A stretch of DNA of 64,000 nucleotides. It comes from Paenibacillus_AR sp051594765 (GTDB lineage Bacteria; Bacillota; Bacilli; Paenibacillales; NBRC-103111). Where the stretch lies: contig NZ_JBPPGJ010000021.1 of NCBI RefSeq assembly GCF_051594765.1, forward strand, positions 1 through 64,000. The letters run 5' to 3'. The notes beneath the pieces were generated by a model. It did no database searches. It saw nothing but the letters and a program-made list of their open reading frames with translations, and was not told the DNA's origin. Of the stretch, positions 1 through 8,677 are shown piece by piece (the stretch's first letter is position 1; each line of letters begins with the position of its first letter). The position numbers were made by a program, and so were the translations under genes.

Positions 1-399
1 CAAAACTGGGGACAAATGCTGCTGCAACTGTCTGTCTTTTTCCCGGATCGGGTCGGTCAACATTTACGCTAGACAGGCCAACTCCCCCTCCCCGGGGGAG
101 TTCCCTATAAATGAGTTTACACAAAATTCTTGACAGACCCGGGATAATGGTCAGAAGCTGCTGCGGCATGACCCAACCACCCAACCACCCAACCACCCGA
201 TCAACCCAGCACTATTCCCTCCCCCGCTTCCGAAGAACGAGCCCACCTTTATCTACACTTCAAAAAAGGAGCTCGCCTTACTTATAGGCGCTGGAAGGTT
301 TTGTATGATACCATTAGGGCAGATTCAGCTTCAATGCGACGGCGGCCGGGCTGCCGGTCAGCAGCTGGGGTGTATGCTAAGGGAGGCGTATCTGCGATA
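1..399. other. Non-coding leader before the sensor kinase gene
   Basis: No convincing gene is seen in this stretch. It holds a perfect 9-bp-arm hairpin (AACTCCCCC / GGGGGAGTT, about 81-103) without a U-run, which may be the end of an upstream transcript. It also holds an octamer tandem repeat (171-202) and the leader of the kinase gene. A TTGACA at 131-136 has no -10 box at proper spacing, so I do not call a promoter. Confidence 0.5.
171..202. repeat. Octamer tandem repeat ACCCAACC
   Basis: The unit ACCCAACC occurs three times in a row (171-194), followed by a degenerate fourth copy, ACCCGATC (195-202). It lies in the non-coding leader about 200 bp before the kinase start. Such short tandem repeats can vary in copy number by slippage. 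No function is evident. Confidence 0.85.
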
Positions 400-2151
400 A
401 TGAGCCTTTTCAAGAAGCGGCGGTTTTCGTTCTACGACTATTTCACCTTAAAGCGAAGAATCATCATCCTTTTTATGTTCAGCACCTTGACCCCGTTCGT
501 CATCATCGGCCTTATCTCTTACTATGCCATCTATTCCATCCTCACCAACAAGATCCAGACCGGAGTCCAGAGCAACCTGAAGCAGGTCGAGCAATCGCTG
601 GAGAACACCATCGCTAATCTGAATCACGTCTCCCAGCAGTTGGCCTTCGAAGGCACAGTAGGGCGGAAGCTGGACGAATTTCTGGACGCCGGCGTGTCGT
701 ACAAGCGCTTCGAGCTGTACGAGGAGCTGAAGGAGGAGCTCCGGCTCATTACATTTACGAACCCCAGCATCGGGTTGACCTTCTATTACTTTAAGAAGGA
801 TGGGACTTATAACTTCGAGAATCTGGGCGTGCGGGAGGGCTTCTCCCCCGACCGGCTGCCGCTCCTGGCGGAATATTACGGGATCTCGTATTACGGCCCC
901 CATATCAGCAACAATTATTCGGACAACCAATATGTCCTGTCCGCGCTCCGCAAGGTGGAGCTTCCCGGAAGGGACGACACCTACGTCTACATTGAGTCCG
1001 GCTTCAGGCTGACACAGAACATTCTGAGCAACAATCCGTTCCGCGAAGGCGTGTCCCACATCATCCTGGACAATGACGGCCGGATCGCGTACAGCGAGAC
1101 GCCGACTGCCTTTCCCATGGATACCCGGGCGCCGGATTTCCTTCATCAAGGCAAGTCCGGGGCGTATCAGGACTATGTCTGGTTCAAGGAAACCAGCAAT
1201 CAGGGCTGGAGCGTCATCACGGTGATCCCCAAAGCCGTCTACAACAAGGAGATGAACCGCTGGTTCGCTCAGATTCTGTTCTTCTCCTTCCTCTTCGCTG
1301 CGGTCAGCGTGCTTCTGGGCTGGCTTCTCTGGAAGATGGTGTACCGGCCGCTCAACAATTTCAACAAGGAGATCAAGCAGATGGCGTTAAGCCGCGGGCA
1401 GATGCTTCCGCCCGCCAGAACTCAGATTCCTGAATTCGACTACCTGCTGAATCAGTTCCGCATGATGAAGGATCAGATCTGGCACCTTTTCTCCGAGGTG
1501 GAGCAGAAGGAGAAGAGGCGGGTGGATCTGGAGGTGGAGAAGCTTCTGTACCAGATCAATCCTCATTTTCTGATGAACACGCTGGATACGGTGCATTGGC
1601 TTGCCGTCATGAACGGGCAAGGGGAAATCGACCGTCTGGTCTCCTCCTTGAACAAGCTCTTATATTACAATCTGGGCAAGCTGGGCCAAGCCTCCACTAT
1701 GGAGGAGGAGATCGATGCGTTGCAGCAGTATTTGACCCTGCAGCAGATCCGATACGACTTCAAGTTTGACGTCCGGCTTCAAGTGGAGGAGACGGCACTG
1801 AAGGCGCCTGTTCCCCGGTTCATTCTGCAGCCGCTGGTGGAGAACTCGCTGTATCACGGCTTGAACGACGACGGCCGGATTCTGGTGGAGGTTAAGCAGA
1901 ACGGAGGGATGCTGGAGATCGGCATTCATGATAATGGCGCGGGTATGACGGAGGAGGCGATCCGTCAGCTGTTCCAGCAGCGGGATCCATCGAGCCGGAA
2001 GGTGGGAATGGGGATCGGCCTGCATTACGTGAAGCGGATGATCGAGAACCAGTACGGTGATCGGGCCGGACTAAAGATCAACAGTGTGATGGGAGAGGGG
2101 ACCAGCATCCTCTTGCAGCTGCCCATTCAGGAGGTGGAAGCGATTGCATGA
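400..2151 (+). CDS. YesM-type sensor histidine kinase
   Basis: Membrane sensor kinase that should phosphorylate the response regulator encoded next to it. An N-terminal membrane segment (about residues 20-42) is followed by an extracellular sensing region, a second membrane segment near residues 290-310 and a short linker. The His-kinase region has the phospho-acceptor motif QINPHFLMNTLD (His389). The ATPase has an N box (PLVENSLYHGL), the DNGAGM motif and the GIGLHYVKR glycine box. The ATG at 400 follows AAGGGAGG at 379-386. An in-frame TTG at 301 lacks a good site and adds 33 residues with no family resemblance. The stop overlaps the next start (ATGA), which suggests translational coupling. 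Family knowledge: YesM/YesN pairs usually control adjacent sugar ABC importers, as found here. Confidence 0.93.
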   Translation: MSLFKKRRFSFYDYFTLKRRIIILFMFSTLTPFVIIGLISYYAIYSILTNKIQTGVQSNLKQVEQSLENTIANLNHVSQQLAFEGTVGRKLDEFLDAGVSYKRFELYEELKEELRLITFTNPSIGLTFYYFKKDGTYNFENLGVREGFSPDRLPLLAEYYGISYYGPHISNNYSDNQYVLSALRKVELPGRDDTYVYIESGFRLTQNILSNNPFREGVSHIILDNDGRIAYSETPTAFPMDTRAPDFLHQGKSGAYQDYVWFKETSNQGWSVITVIPKAVYNKEMNRWFAQILFFSFLFAAVSVLLGWLLWKMVYRPLNNFNKEIKQMALSRGQMLPPARTQIPEFDYLLNQFRMMKDQIWHLFSEVEQKEKRRVDLEVEKLLYQINPHFLMNTLDTVHWLAVMNGQGEIDRLVSSLNKLLYYNLGKLGQASTMEEEIDALQQYLTLQQIRYDFKFDVRLQVEETALKAPVPRFILQPLVENSLYHGLNDDGRILVEVKQNGGMLEIGIHDNGAGMTEEAIRQLFQQRDPSSRKVGMGIGLHYVKRMIENQYGDRAGLKINSVMGEGTSILLQLPIQEVEAIA

Positions 2152-3581
2152 TCAGAGTACTCGTGGTGGATGACGACAAGCTGGTTCGCAAGGGCTTGAT
2201 CTCGGCGATGCCCTGGAGCGACTTCGGCATGGAAGTGGTAGGGGAAGCGAGCAACGGGGAGAAGGCCTTGGAATTTCTGGAGTTGCAGCCTGTTGAGCTC
2301 TTGCTGACGGACCTGGCCATGCCGGTTATGTCGGGTTTGGAGCTGATGCGCGCGGTGAGAAAGCGTTACCCGGAGATTCATATCGTGGTGCTGACGTTCC
2401 ATCAGGACTTCGAATATGTGCAGGAGGCTCTGCGCCTGGGCGCCATCGATTATATCGCCAAGGTGCAGCTGGAGAAGGAGCATTTCGACGAGGTGCTGCA
2501 GCGGGTTACGGCACAGATTCATGAGCGCGGACAGAGCGTCCACGCTCACACGCACGCCCATCTGCATCCACCGAAGGGAGGGAGAAGCGAGAAGCTGCCG
2601 GACTCGGGAGCGGCCTTCTTATCTCTCGGTCGGGGGTGGGATCCATATGACAATCCGCTGCCTTCCGGAGCCGTTACATCAGGGGCTCTGGTGGAGGTAG
2701 ACCGGCATCTGTGGTTATGGCTTCCGTCAGACTCCACCGGGCCGGAGAAGGAGGCTCCGGAGGCACTTCGATCCCTCTTCACGCCGTCTTTAGGCTGGGG
2801 CATGCTGGAGCTGCAAGGCATCGGGTCGATGGAGGCAAAGGACCTGCACGGATCGCTTCTGGCCTATAGGGAAGGGGGGTTCTTTTATGACTTTATCCCA
2901 ACGGGGGGAAGCCACATATTCAACCCGGCCGAAGAAAAGGCGGAAGCTGCCGAAGATCGGGAGCCGAGGATCGCCCGGTTGAAGAGCTGTTGGGCCTCCC
3001 GGGAATGGATTCATGATGATGCCGCCTACCAGAAGGTCAAGAACGAGCTGAAGGACCTTCGGCTGCCGAAGGCCAAGCTGCTCGGTCTGCTGTACGCCCT
3101 TCTGGACGATTGGAATCGGATAGGGGAACAGCTGGGCTTCCATAGGGTTGAGCTTCAGGAGGTACCGCACCATTGGGGGAGAGTTCAAGCGGAGCTGGAC
3201 GCAATCCGGTATTCCATCCGGCGCTCCATCGAGAACACCTCCTTCTCCCGTGAAGTGGTCGGTGCAGTGATGAAGGCCGTGGCGCTTGTCCATGATGAGC
3301 TGGACCGGCCTGTTACAGCCGCAGATGTAGCCAAACGTGTCGGTATGAGCCGAAGCTACTTCAGCCAATGCTTCCGGGATATCATCGGCTCCACCTTCAA
3401 CGATTACCTCCGGCACGTCCGTATGGAGCGTGCGAAGGAGCTCTTGCTCTGCACCAACAAGACCATAGCCTGGATTGCCGAGAATACGGGCTACACGGAT
3501 GAAAAGTACTTTAGCCGCACCTTCCGGGACTACGAGGGCCTCCTTCCGAGCGAGTTCCGCAGCTCCAGCCTGCAACGGTAG
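2148..3581 (+). CDS. YesN-type response regulator, REC plus AraC DNA-binding domain
   Basis: Transcription factor partnered with the upstream kinase. The receiver domain (about 1-120) has the acidic triad D8-D10, phospho-acceptor D55 in LLLTDLAMP, T83 and K105. The AraC-type double helix-turn-helix occupies about residues 370-470, with the family signature near IAENTGYTDEKYFSRTFRD. A long central region of about 240 residues is poorly conserved. It opens with an alternating His run, HAHTHAHLH, at residues 132-140, which is unusual. The gene overlaps the kinase by four bases. Its likely target is the downstream LplABC-type importer, by analogy with other YesMN-linked importers. Confidence 0.93.
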   Translation: MIRVLVVDDDKLVRKGLISAMPWSDFGMEVVGEASNGEKALEFLELQPVELLLTDLAMPVMSGLELMRAVRKRYPEIHIVVLTFHQDFEYVQEALRLGAIDYIAKVQLEKEHFDEVLQRVTAQIHERGQSVHAHTHAHLHPPKGGRSEKLPDSGAAFLSLGRGWDPYDNPLPSGAVTSGALVEVDRHLWLWLPSDSTGPEKEAPEALRSLFTPSLGWGMLELQGIGSMEAKDLHGSLLAYREGGFFYDFIPTGGSHIFNPAEEKAEAAEDREPRIARLKSCWASREWIHDDAAYQKVKNELKDLRLPKAKLLGLLYALLDDWNRIGEQLGFHRVELQEVPHHWGRVQAELDAIRYSIRRSIENTSFSREVVGAVMKAVALVHDELDRPVTAADVAKRVGMSRSYFSQCFRDIIGSTFNDYLRHVRMERAKELLLCTNKTIAWIAENTGYTDEKYFSRTFRDYEGLLPSEFRSSSLQR

Positions 3582-3675
3582 AGATTTGTTCTCCCGCAGG
3601 GGGGACGGATGTCGGAGAGCGTGAGCGAACGCAGCGCGGCCCCTAATATTTTTCGGTCAAATGCCCCACAAAAGC

Positions 3676-3689
3676 TGTAACCGCTTCCT
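3676..3689. promoter_or_regulatory. cre-like CcpA operator
   Basis: TGTAACCGCTTCCT matches the cre consensus TGWNANCGNTNNCA at every fixed position except the last. It lies about 75 bp before the binding-protein start, where CcpA could repress the importer genes. This is a by-eye consensus match only. Confidence 0.5.
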
Positions 3690-3763
3690 ATCCGAGGGAC
3701 CGCACGGTTTATGGTACCTTAATGGCGTAGGGAAATACGATCTTGGAGAAAGAAGGGGAATCC

Positions 3764-5479
3764 ATGCGCAGGATGAAAATTGCCGCACCATGGCTCATCG
3801 CATCCATGATGGTCGCCGTTACCGCATGCAGCGGCAGCACAACCTCGGAACCGCCCGCAACAACGAGCGGGACGGGAGCGACACCCAAGTCCGATACGGC
3901 AGCGACCAAGGCGCCGGCGGATCCGTTCGGCAAGTACGAGAAAACCGTGACGATCAACATCGGCAAGGAAGTCAACCCCTCCGACAAAACACTCCCCCCG
4001 GGCGACAGCACCGAGAGCAATCAATATACGCGGTATGTGAAGGACAACTTGAACATCGATGCGAAGAACGCTTGGCAGGCGGCGACCGGCAAGGATTACG
4101 ACCAGAAGGTCAATCTGTCCATCGCGAGCAACGATCTTCCGGATGCGATGATCGTTAACGACACCCAGCTTCGGCAGATGGTCAAGGCGAATCAGCTGGC
4201 CGATCTGACGGAGGTCTTCAACCAGTACGCCTCCCCGGCGGTGAAGAGCATTATCGAATCCACCAAGGGGCTCGCGGCCAAGGCGGTGACCTTCAACGGC
4301 AAGATGCTGGCCATTCCCAACGTGACGACCGAGTCCGACATGGTGCATATGGCGTGGATCCGCAAGGATTGGCTCGATAAGCTGAACCTGCAGCCCCCGA
4401 AGAGCATCGACGATCTGGAGAAGATCGCCAAGGCCTTCGTAGAACAGGATCCGGACGGCAACGGCAAGGCGGATACGATCGGCATCGTAGGCCCACAATC
4501 CGGCGGATTGCTCCATGCGAACTTCATCGCGCCCAACAACAACAATTACGGCTTCGACCCGGTGTTCTCCTCTTACCACTCGTATCCGGGATTCTGGCTG
4601 AAGGGCGGAGACGGCAAGGCGGTATACGGCTCCATCCTGCCGGAGACGAAGCAGGCGCTGGCCAAGCTGGCGGATTGGTACAAAAAAGGGCTGATCGACA
4701 AAGAGATCAGCGTGCGCAAGGATTCGGCCGAGCTCATCAAGAGCGGCCAGGCGGGGATCTGGTTCGGCATGTGGTGGGCGGGCTATGGGCCCTTGGGCGA
4801 TGCCATCAAGAACAACCCGAAGGCCAACTGGCAGGCGTACAACGCCCCGCTTGACGCCAACGGCGAGTTCACGCCTCACATGGGTACGCCGTCCAACAAG
4901 TTCCTGGTGGTCCGCAAGGGCTACGAGCATCCGGAGGCGGCGCTCAAGATGGTGAACCTGCTCTTGCGGGATGAATCCAAGATGGATGTGAAGGTGTCCT
5001 TGGACAATTACCCGCTGCGCGTAGTTTTCGCTCCGATGGACGAGATGGACGTTACCTACAAGATGATGAAGGAAGTGCTCGCCGGCACCAAGAAGCCGGA
5101 GGAGCTGGATTTGCCGGGCTACAAGCTGCTGAAGAACGATGCCCTGACCGTGAAGAAGGTGAAGCTGGAGCCTTATGACAAGGTCGATATCCAATACTGG
5201 GATCCGAACGCCGACCTGGGGGTATGGAAGCGGATGTACTCGACCTTCGTGGGAGTCGGGGCTCTGCAGTCCCCTTATAAGCGGACATATAGCCTGACCT
5301 ACGGCATGACGAAGTCGATGGAATCCAAGTGGCCGACACTCGACAAGCTGGAGAAGGAGACCTTCCTGAAGATCATCATGGGATCCGCCCCCGTAGATTC
5401 CTTCGACACCTTCGTCACCGAGTGGAAAAAGCAGGGCGGCGACCAGATCACCGCCGAGGTTGAGGAGCAGTCCAAGTGA
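3764..5479 (+). CDS. LplA-type extracellular solute-binding lipoprotein
   Basis: Substrate-binding lipoprotein of a carbohydrate ABC importer, acting on the outer face of the membrane. The first 22 residues form a lipoprotein signal ending in the lipobox VTAC (Cys22). A Ser/Thr/Pro-rich linker and a type-1 extracellular solute-binding fold follow. About 571 residues is typical of the large LplA/YtcQ group. The ATG at 3764 is chosen because AGAAGGGGAA lies just upstream; a TTG 21 bases earlier has no support. The stop overlaps the GTG of the first permease. No glycosidase is adjacent, so the transported glycan cannot be named. Confidence 0.9.
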   Translation: MRRMKIAAPWLIASMMVAVTACSGSTTSEPPATTSGTGATPKSDTAATKAPADPFGKYEKTVTINIGKEVNPSDKTLPPGDSTESNQYTRYVKDNLNIDAKNAWQAATGKDYDQKVNLSIASNDLPDAMIVNDTQLRQMVKANQLADLTEVFNQYASPAVKSIIESTKGLAAKAVTFNGKMLAIPNVTTESDMVHMAWIRKDWLDKLNLQPPKSIDDLEKIAKAFVEQDPDGNGKADTIGIVGPQSGGLLHANFIAPNNNNYGFDPVFSSYHSYPGFWLKGGDGKAVYGSILPETKQALAKLADWYKKGLIDKEISVRKDSAELIKSGQAGIWFGMWWAGYGPLGDAIKNNPKANWQAYNAPLDANGEFTPHMGTPSNKFLVVRKGYEHPEAALKMVNLLLRDESKMDVKVSLDNYPLRVVFAPMDEMDVTYKMMKEVLAGTKKPEELDLPGYKLLKNDALTVKKVKLEPYDKVDIQYWDPNADLGVWKRMYSTFVGVGALQSPYKRTYSLTYGMTKSMESKWPTLDKLEKETFLKIIMGSAPVDSFDTFVTEWKKQGGDQITAEVEEQSK

Positions 5480-6378
5480 GAAGCGGCATGAAATCCAGAG
5501 GCTTCGCCAAGCATTACTATCTCATGCTTCTGCCGGGCTATGTCTGGCTGATCCTGTTCAGCATCGTCCCGATGTTCGGCTTCGTCATCGCCTTCCAGGA
5601 CTATAATCCGGGGCTCGGCATGCTGCATTCGGACTGGATCGGCTTCGAGAACTTCCGGTATCTGTTCTCGCTGAGCGACAGCGGCACCGTCTTCTGGAAT
5701 ACGCTCTATATCGCCGTCATGAAGATCGTCGCCAATCTGATCGTGCCCCTCGTCTTCGCCCTGATGCTGAATGAGCTTCGGCTGGCCGTCTTGAAGCGAT
5801 GGATCCAGACCCTGGTGTATCTGCCCCACTTCCTCTCCTGGGTCATCCTGTCCGGGATCCTGCTGGACATCTTCGCCTATAAGGGGCCGGTCAACAGCAT
5901 GCTGTCCGTGTTCGGGGCGGAGCCGATCCTCTTCTTCGGACGGGCGGATCTGTTCCCGTACCTGATCGTCGGCAGTGACGTGTGGAAGGAATTCGGCTTC
6001 AACACGATTATTTATTTGGCGGCTCTGACCGGCATCAATCCGGCGCTGTACGAAGCGGCGGCCATGGACGGGGCGACGAGGCTCCAGCGGCTCGGACACA
6101 TTACCTTGCCCGGCATCTCCACGACCGTGGTGCTGCTGTCCGTTCTTAGCCTGGGCAATGTGTTGAACGCCGGGTTCGACCAGATCTTCAACCTGTATAA
6201 CCCGCTGGTCTATTCCTCCGGCGACATCATCGACACGTGGGTATACCGGACCGGTCTCGTGAACCTGCAGTACGGGCTGGCGACCGCCATGGGCATGTTC
6301 AAATCAGTCATCAGCTTCGTTCTGATCGTCACGTCCTATGCCTTGGCTTCGAAATTCGCCAACTACCGGATTTTCTAA
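5476..6378 (+). CDS. LplB-type sugar ABC transporter permease
   Basis: Inner-membrane permease of the binding-protein-dependent importer. It is about 300 residues with six predicted membrane helices. The cytoplasmic EAA loop is visible as EAAAMDGATRLQRLGHI near residues 194-210, where the ATPase docks. The GTG at 5476 sits 8 bases after GAGGAG, and the gene overlaps the binding-protein stop by four bases. An ATG at 5488 is an alternative start. No ATPase gene is in the operon, so a shared MsmX-type ATPase is expected (inference from related systems). Confidence 0.9.
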   Translation: MRSGMKSRGFAKHYYLMLLPGYVWLILFSIVPMFGFVIAFQDYNPGLGMLHSDWIGFENFRYLFSLSDSGTVFWNTLYIAVMKIVANLIVPLVFALMLNELRLAVLKRWIQTLVYLPHFLSWVILSGILLDIFAYKGPVNSMLSVFGAEPILFFGRADLFPYLIVGSDVWKEFGFNTIIYLAALTGINPALYEAAAMDGATRLQRLGHITLPGISTTVVLLSVLSLGNVLNAGFDQIFNLYNPLVYSSGDIIDTWVYRTGLVNLQYGLATAMGMFKSVISFVLIVTSYALASKFANYRIF

Positions 6379-6395
6379 CGGAAAGGAGCATCAGC

Positions 6396-7280
6396 ATGGT
6401 TAGAGAAACGTCTCCCGGCTCCAAGCTGTTCGACGTAGTGCTCGTCGTCCTGCTTGTCGGCATCGCCCTCCTGTGCCTGCTGCCCCTGTGGTACACCTTA
6501 TCCATCTCGCTCAGCACCAACTCGGCTGCGGAGGCGGGACTCGTCAAGCTGTGGCCGGTGGGCTTCAACCTGAACTCGTACAACGAAATCATGGGGGATG
6601 CCAAGTTCTTCAACTCCTTCTGGATAACCGTGAAGCGGGTGGTGCTGGGAGCCGGGGTCAGCTTCGTCGTCACCGTGTTGATGGCCTACCCCTTGTCCAA
6701 GTCGGCCAAGGAGCTGCCCTTGCGCAATACGCTCATGTGGATTCTCGTCTTCACCATGCTGTTCAACGGCGGCTTAATCCCCTGGTACCAGACGGTCAAA
6801 TCGCTGGGCCTCATCAACAGTATCTGGGCCTTGGTCCTGGGGCATAGCGTGCCGATGTTCAACGTGATCCTGGTCGTCAACTACTTCCGGAACCTGCCGA
6901 AGGAGCTGGAGGAGGCGGCGCTGGTGGACGGGGCGGGGCCTTGGTACATGCTGGCGAAGCTCTTCGTCCCGCTAGCGGTTCCGGTGCTGGCCACGGTCAC
7001 TCTGTTCAGCATCGTCTACCATTGGAACGAATTCTTCAACGGGCTGGTGCTCATGTCCAAGGCCAATATGTACCCGCTGCAGACCTACATCCAGCAGCTG
7101 GTGGTGGTCATCGACGCCTCTACGATGGACACGGAGCAGCTGAAGCGGCTCTCCGAGCTGTCCAACCGGACGCTGAATGCCGCCAAGATCTTCATCGCCA
7201 TGATCCCGGTGCTGATTATCTATCCGTTCCTGCAGCGCTTCTTCATCCACGGGATCACGTTAGGGTCGGTGAAGGAGTAA
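6396..7280 (+). CDS. LplC-type sugar ABC transporter permease
   Basis: Second permease subunit, 294 residues, with six membrane helices. The EAA motif appears as EEAALVDGAGPWYMLAKLF. The end, RFFIHGITLGSVKE, is the usual C-terminus of the LplC/YtcP group. The ATG at 6396 follows AAAGGAG; a longer reading from 6237 only overlaps the previous gene out of frame. It is the last gene of the importer operon, followed by a strong terminator at 7300-7340. Confidence 0.9.
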   Translation: MVRETSPGSKLFDVVLVVLLVGIALLCLLPLWYTLSISLSTNSAAEAGLVKLWPVGFNLNSYNEIMGDAKFFNSFWITVKRVVLGAGVSFVVTVLMAYPLSKSAKELPLRNTLMWILVFTMLFNGGLIPWYQTVKSLGLINSIWALVLGHSVPMFNVILVVNYFRNLPKELEEAALVDGAGPWYMLAKLFVPLAVPVLATVTLFSIVYHWNEFFNGLVLMSKANMYPLQTYIQQLVVVIDASTMDTEQLKRLSELSNRTLNAAKIFIAMIPVLIIYPFLQRFFIHGITLGSVKE

Positions 7281-7299
7281 GGAAAATCCGATTCAGACC

Positions 7300-7340
7300 A
7301 AAAGAGCGGAAGACCGGGGAGCCGGTTTTCCGCTCTTTTT
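7300..7340 (+). terminator. Rho-independent terminator after the importer operon
   Basis: AAAAGAGCGGAA and TTCCGCTCTTTT form a long GC-rich hairpin with an inner ACCGG/CCGGT pairing, ending in a T-run. It lies 20 bases after the permease stop and faces the convergent dehydrogenase gene. Confidence 0.88.
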
Positions 7341-7351
7341 GGGGTCACGGC

Positions 7352-8314
7352 TCAGTAGCCGGTCTCCAGGTTCACATCGTTCATAAGCCCGCGGCCGTCC
7401 AGATACCGCCGGAGGTTCTCGAACACGATCTCGGCAGCGCGAGCCATATAGTGCGGGCTAAGGCCCGCCACGTGGGGCGTGATGAAGACATTGGGCAGCT
7501 CCCATAGCGGGGAATCCTCCGGAAGCGGCTCCTTCTCGAACACGTCGAGAGCAGCTCCGCCGATGACTCCGCTGCGCAGCGCTTCGATCAGGTCATCCTC
7601 CTTCACGACGGAGCCCCGGGCCAGATTGATGAGAAAAGCCGTGGGCTTCATGGCGCGAAGCTCCTCCATGGCGATGAAGTGCCTGGTCTCCTCCGTAGCG
7701 GGGAGGAGGAGCACCACGAAGTCGCTCCGGGAGAGGAGCTCCAGGAGCCCCTCCCGGCCGGAGTAAACTGCATCAAGACCTTCCTGCGGTTGACCCGAGC
7801 GGGAGTAGCCCAATGTGGTCATCCCGAAGGCCCGGGCCTTCTCCGCAACAGCGCGGCCGATGCTTCCCGGACCGAGAATCCCCACTGTACGGCCGTAGAG
7901 CTCGTTGACGGGCACGTTTTTGCCCCACACCTTGTTCCGCTGGTTCATCAAGTGAAGATCCGGACGGCGGCACCATTGGAGCATATACAGGAGTGCAAAC
8001 TCGCTCATCTGAATCCGATGGATTCCCCGTACGTTGGTCAGACGAATGCCGCGATCCGCGAGGATGGCGAGGGGGATGCCGTCCACACCGGCGGAGAGCA
8101 TCTGAATCCACCGGAGCTTCGGAGCGGATAGGATGGCTTGGGCCTCCAGCTTGCCGGTGGCCAGGAAGATCTCGGCCTCCGTACCGGCCTCGGCTAGCTC
8201 CTCCGGTGTCCGGCACAGGACGATCTCCACCCGGCCGGCCAGGTCGCCGGGCAGCCGGTCCGTTATAGCGGCGATGTTAGCTCGGGTATAGGCGGCAACT
8301 TGGATCGGGCGCAT
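7352..8314 (-). CDS. D-isomer-specific 2-hydroxyacid dehydrogenase
   Basis: NAD(P)-dependent oxidoreductase interconverting a 2-oxoacid and a D-2-hydroxyacid in the cytoplasm. At 320 residues it has the family's usual length. The Rossmann fingerprint is GRTVGILGPGSIGRAVAEKA (about 137-156). The catalytic Arg lies in NLARGSVVKE, the Glu in ALDVFEKEPLPEDSP, and the His in NVFITPHVAGLS. GAAAGG precedes the ATG at 8314. It is a single gene, convergent with the importer operon. The substrate is not predictable; glyoxylate/hydroxypyruvate or a phosphoglycerate-like acid are possible. Confidence 0.88.
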   Translation of the reverse strand: MRPIQVAAYTRANIAAITDRLPGDLAGRVEIVLCRTPEELAEAGTEAEIFLATGKLEAQAILSAPKLRWIQMLSAGVDGIPLAILADRGIRLTNVRGIHRIQMSEFALLYMLQWCRRPDLHLMNQRNKVWGKNVPVNELYGRTVGILGPGSIGRAVAEKARAFGMTTLGYSRSGQPQEGLDAVYSGREGLLELLSRSDFVVLLLPATEETRHFIAMEELRAMKPTAFLINLARGSVVKEDDLIEALRSGVIGGAALDVFEKEPLPEDSPLWELPNVFITPHVAGLSPHYMARAAEIVFENLRRYLDGRGLMNDVNLETGY

Positions 8315-8409
8315 GACGGCACTTCCTTTCGAGGGATGGAGTTTGGTACCATCATACCCTTTTTTCTGCTAAGATGAAATCGGACTTCAACGTAACGGAG
8401 GGGTAACGG

Positions 8410-8616
8410 ATGTTCCTGTACAAGATCGAAATCACCATGCCCGAAGGGAAGAAAGCGGCCTTGATCGTCCTGGCCGATTCGGATGCCAAAGCGTTCGAAT
8501 ACGCGGAAGGCCATCTGGCCCGGCATTACATTAAAGCGCCCGAGGTACTGGAGATGGTCATGCTGGAGAAGAAGCGGGTGGAAAAAGGCTCCGGTTATGT
8601 GATCGAAACCGTTTGA
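8410..8616 (+). CDS. DUF3906-family small protein
   Basis: A 68-residue cytoplasmic protein beginning MFLYKIEITMPEG and ending in the conserved-looking tail EKKRVEKGSGYVIET. The pattern resembles the DUF3906 family, small proteins of unknown function in Bacillus and Paenibacillus. GGAGGGG lies just before the ATG. It has no membrane segment or Cys motif. It ends inside the promoter of the downstream FMN reductase. Confidence 0.75.
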   Translation: MFLYKIEITMPEGKKAALIVLADSDAKAFEYAEGHLARHYIKAPEVLEMVMLEKKRVEKGSGYVIETV

Positions 8617-8660
8617 CATTATATACATAATAAACTAAAATGTATATAAAGTTGTCAAAT
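8613..8660 (+). promoter_or_regulatory. Sigma-A promoter overlapped by a dyad operator
   Basis: TTGACA (8613-8618), a 17-bp spacer and TAAAAT (8636-8641) form a near-consensus promoter for the FMN reductase. An inverted repeat with perfect arms TTATATACAT (8619-8628) and ATGTATATAA (8640-8649) covers the spacer and -10 box. Weaker outer arms, TTGACA and TGTCAA, extend the symmetry. This is the expected place for a repressor, perhaps a redox-sensing MarR/DUF24-type regulator (inference). Confidence 0.8.
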
Positions 8661-8677
8661 CGGGGAGTTGATGCGGA

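Noticed and set aside
81..103. A perfect 9-bp-arm hairpin near the window start
   Set aside because: There is no U-run, so it is not a clear rho-independent terminator. It is noted only as a hairpin.
131..158. TTGACA with a GATAAT shortly after it
   Set aside because: The spacing is only about 8-10 bp, far below the 16-18 needed for sigma-A.
3661..4158. Plus-strand frame overlapping the binding-protein start
   Set aside because: It is out of frame with the clear LplA-type gene, has low-complexity composition and covers the promoter/cre region.
3719..5194. Long antisense frame through the binding-protein gene, and similar frames through galK, the DEAD-box gene and others
   Set aside because: These are typical shadow frames of GC-rich genes. 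They lack ribosome-binding sites and family resemblance, and the sense genes have clear motifs.
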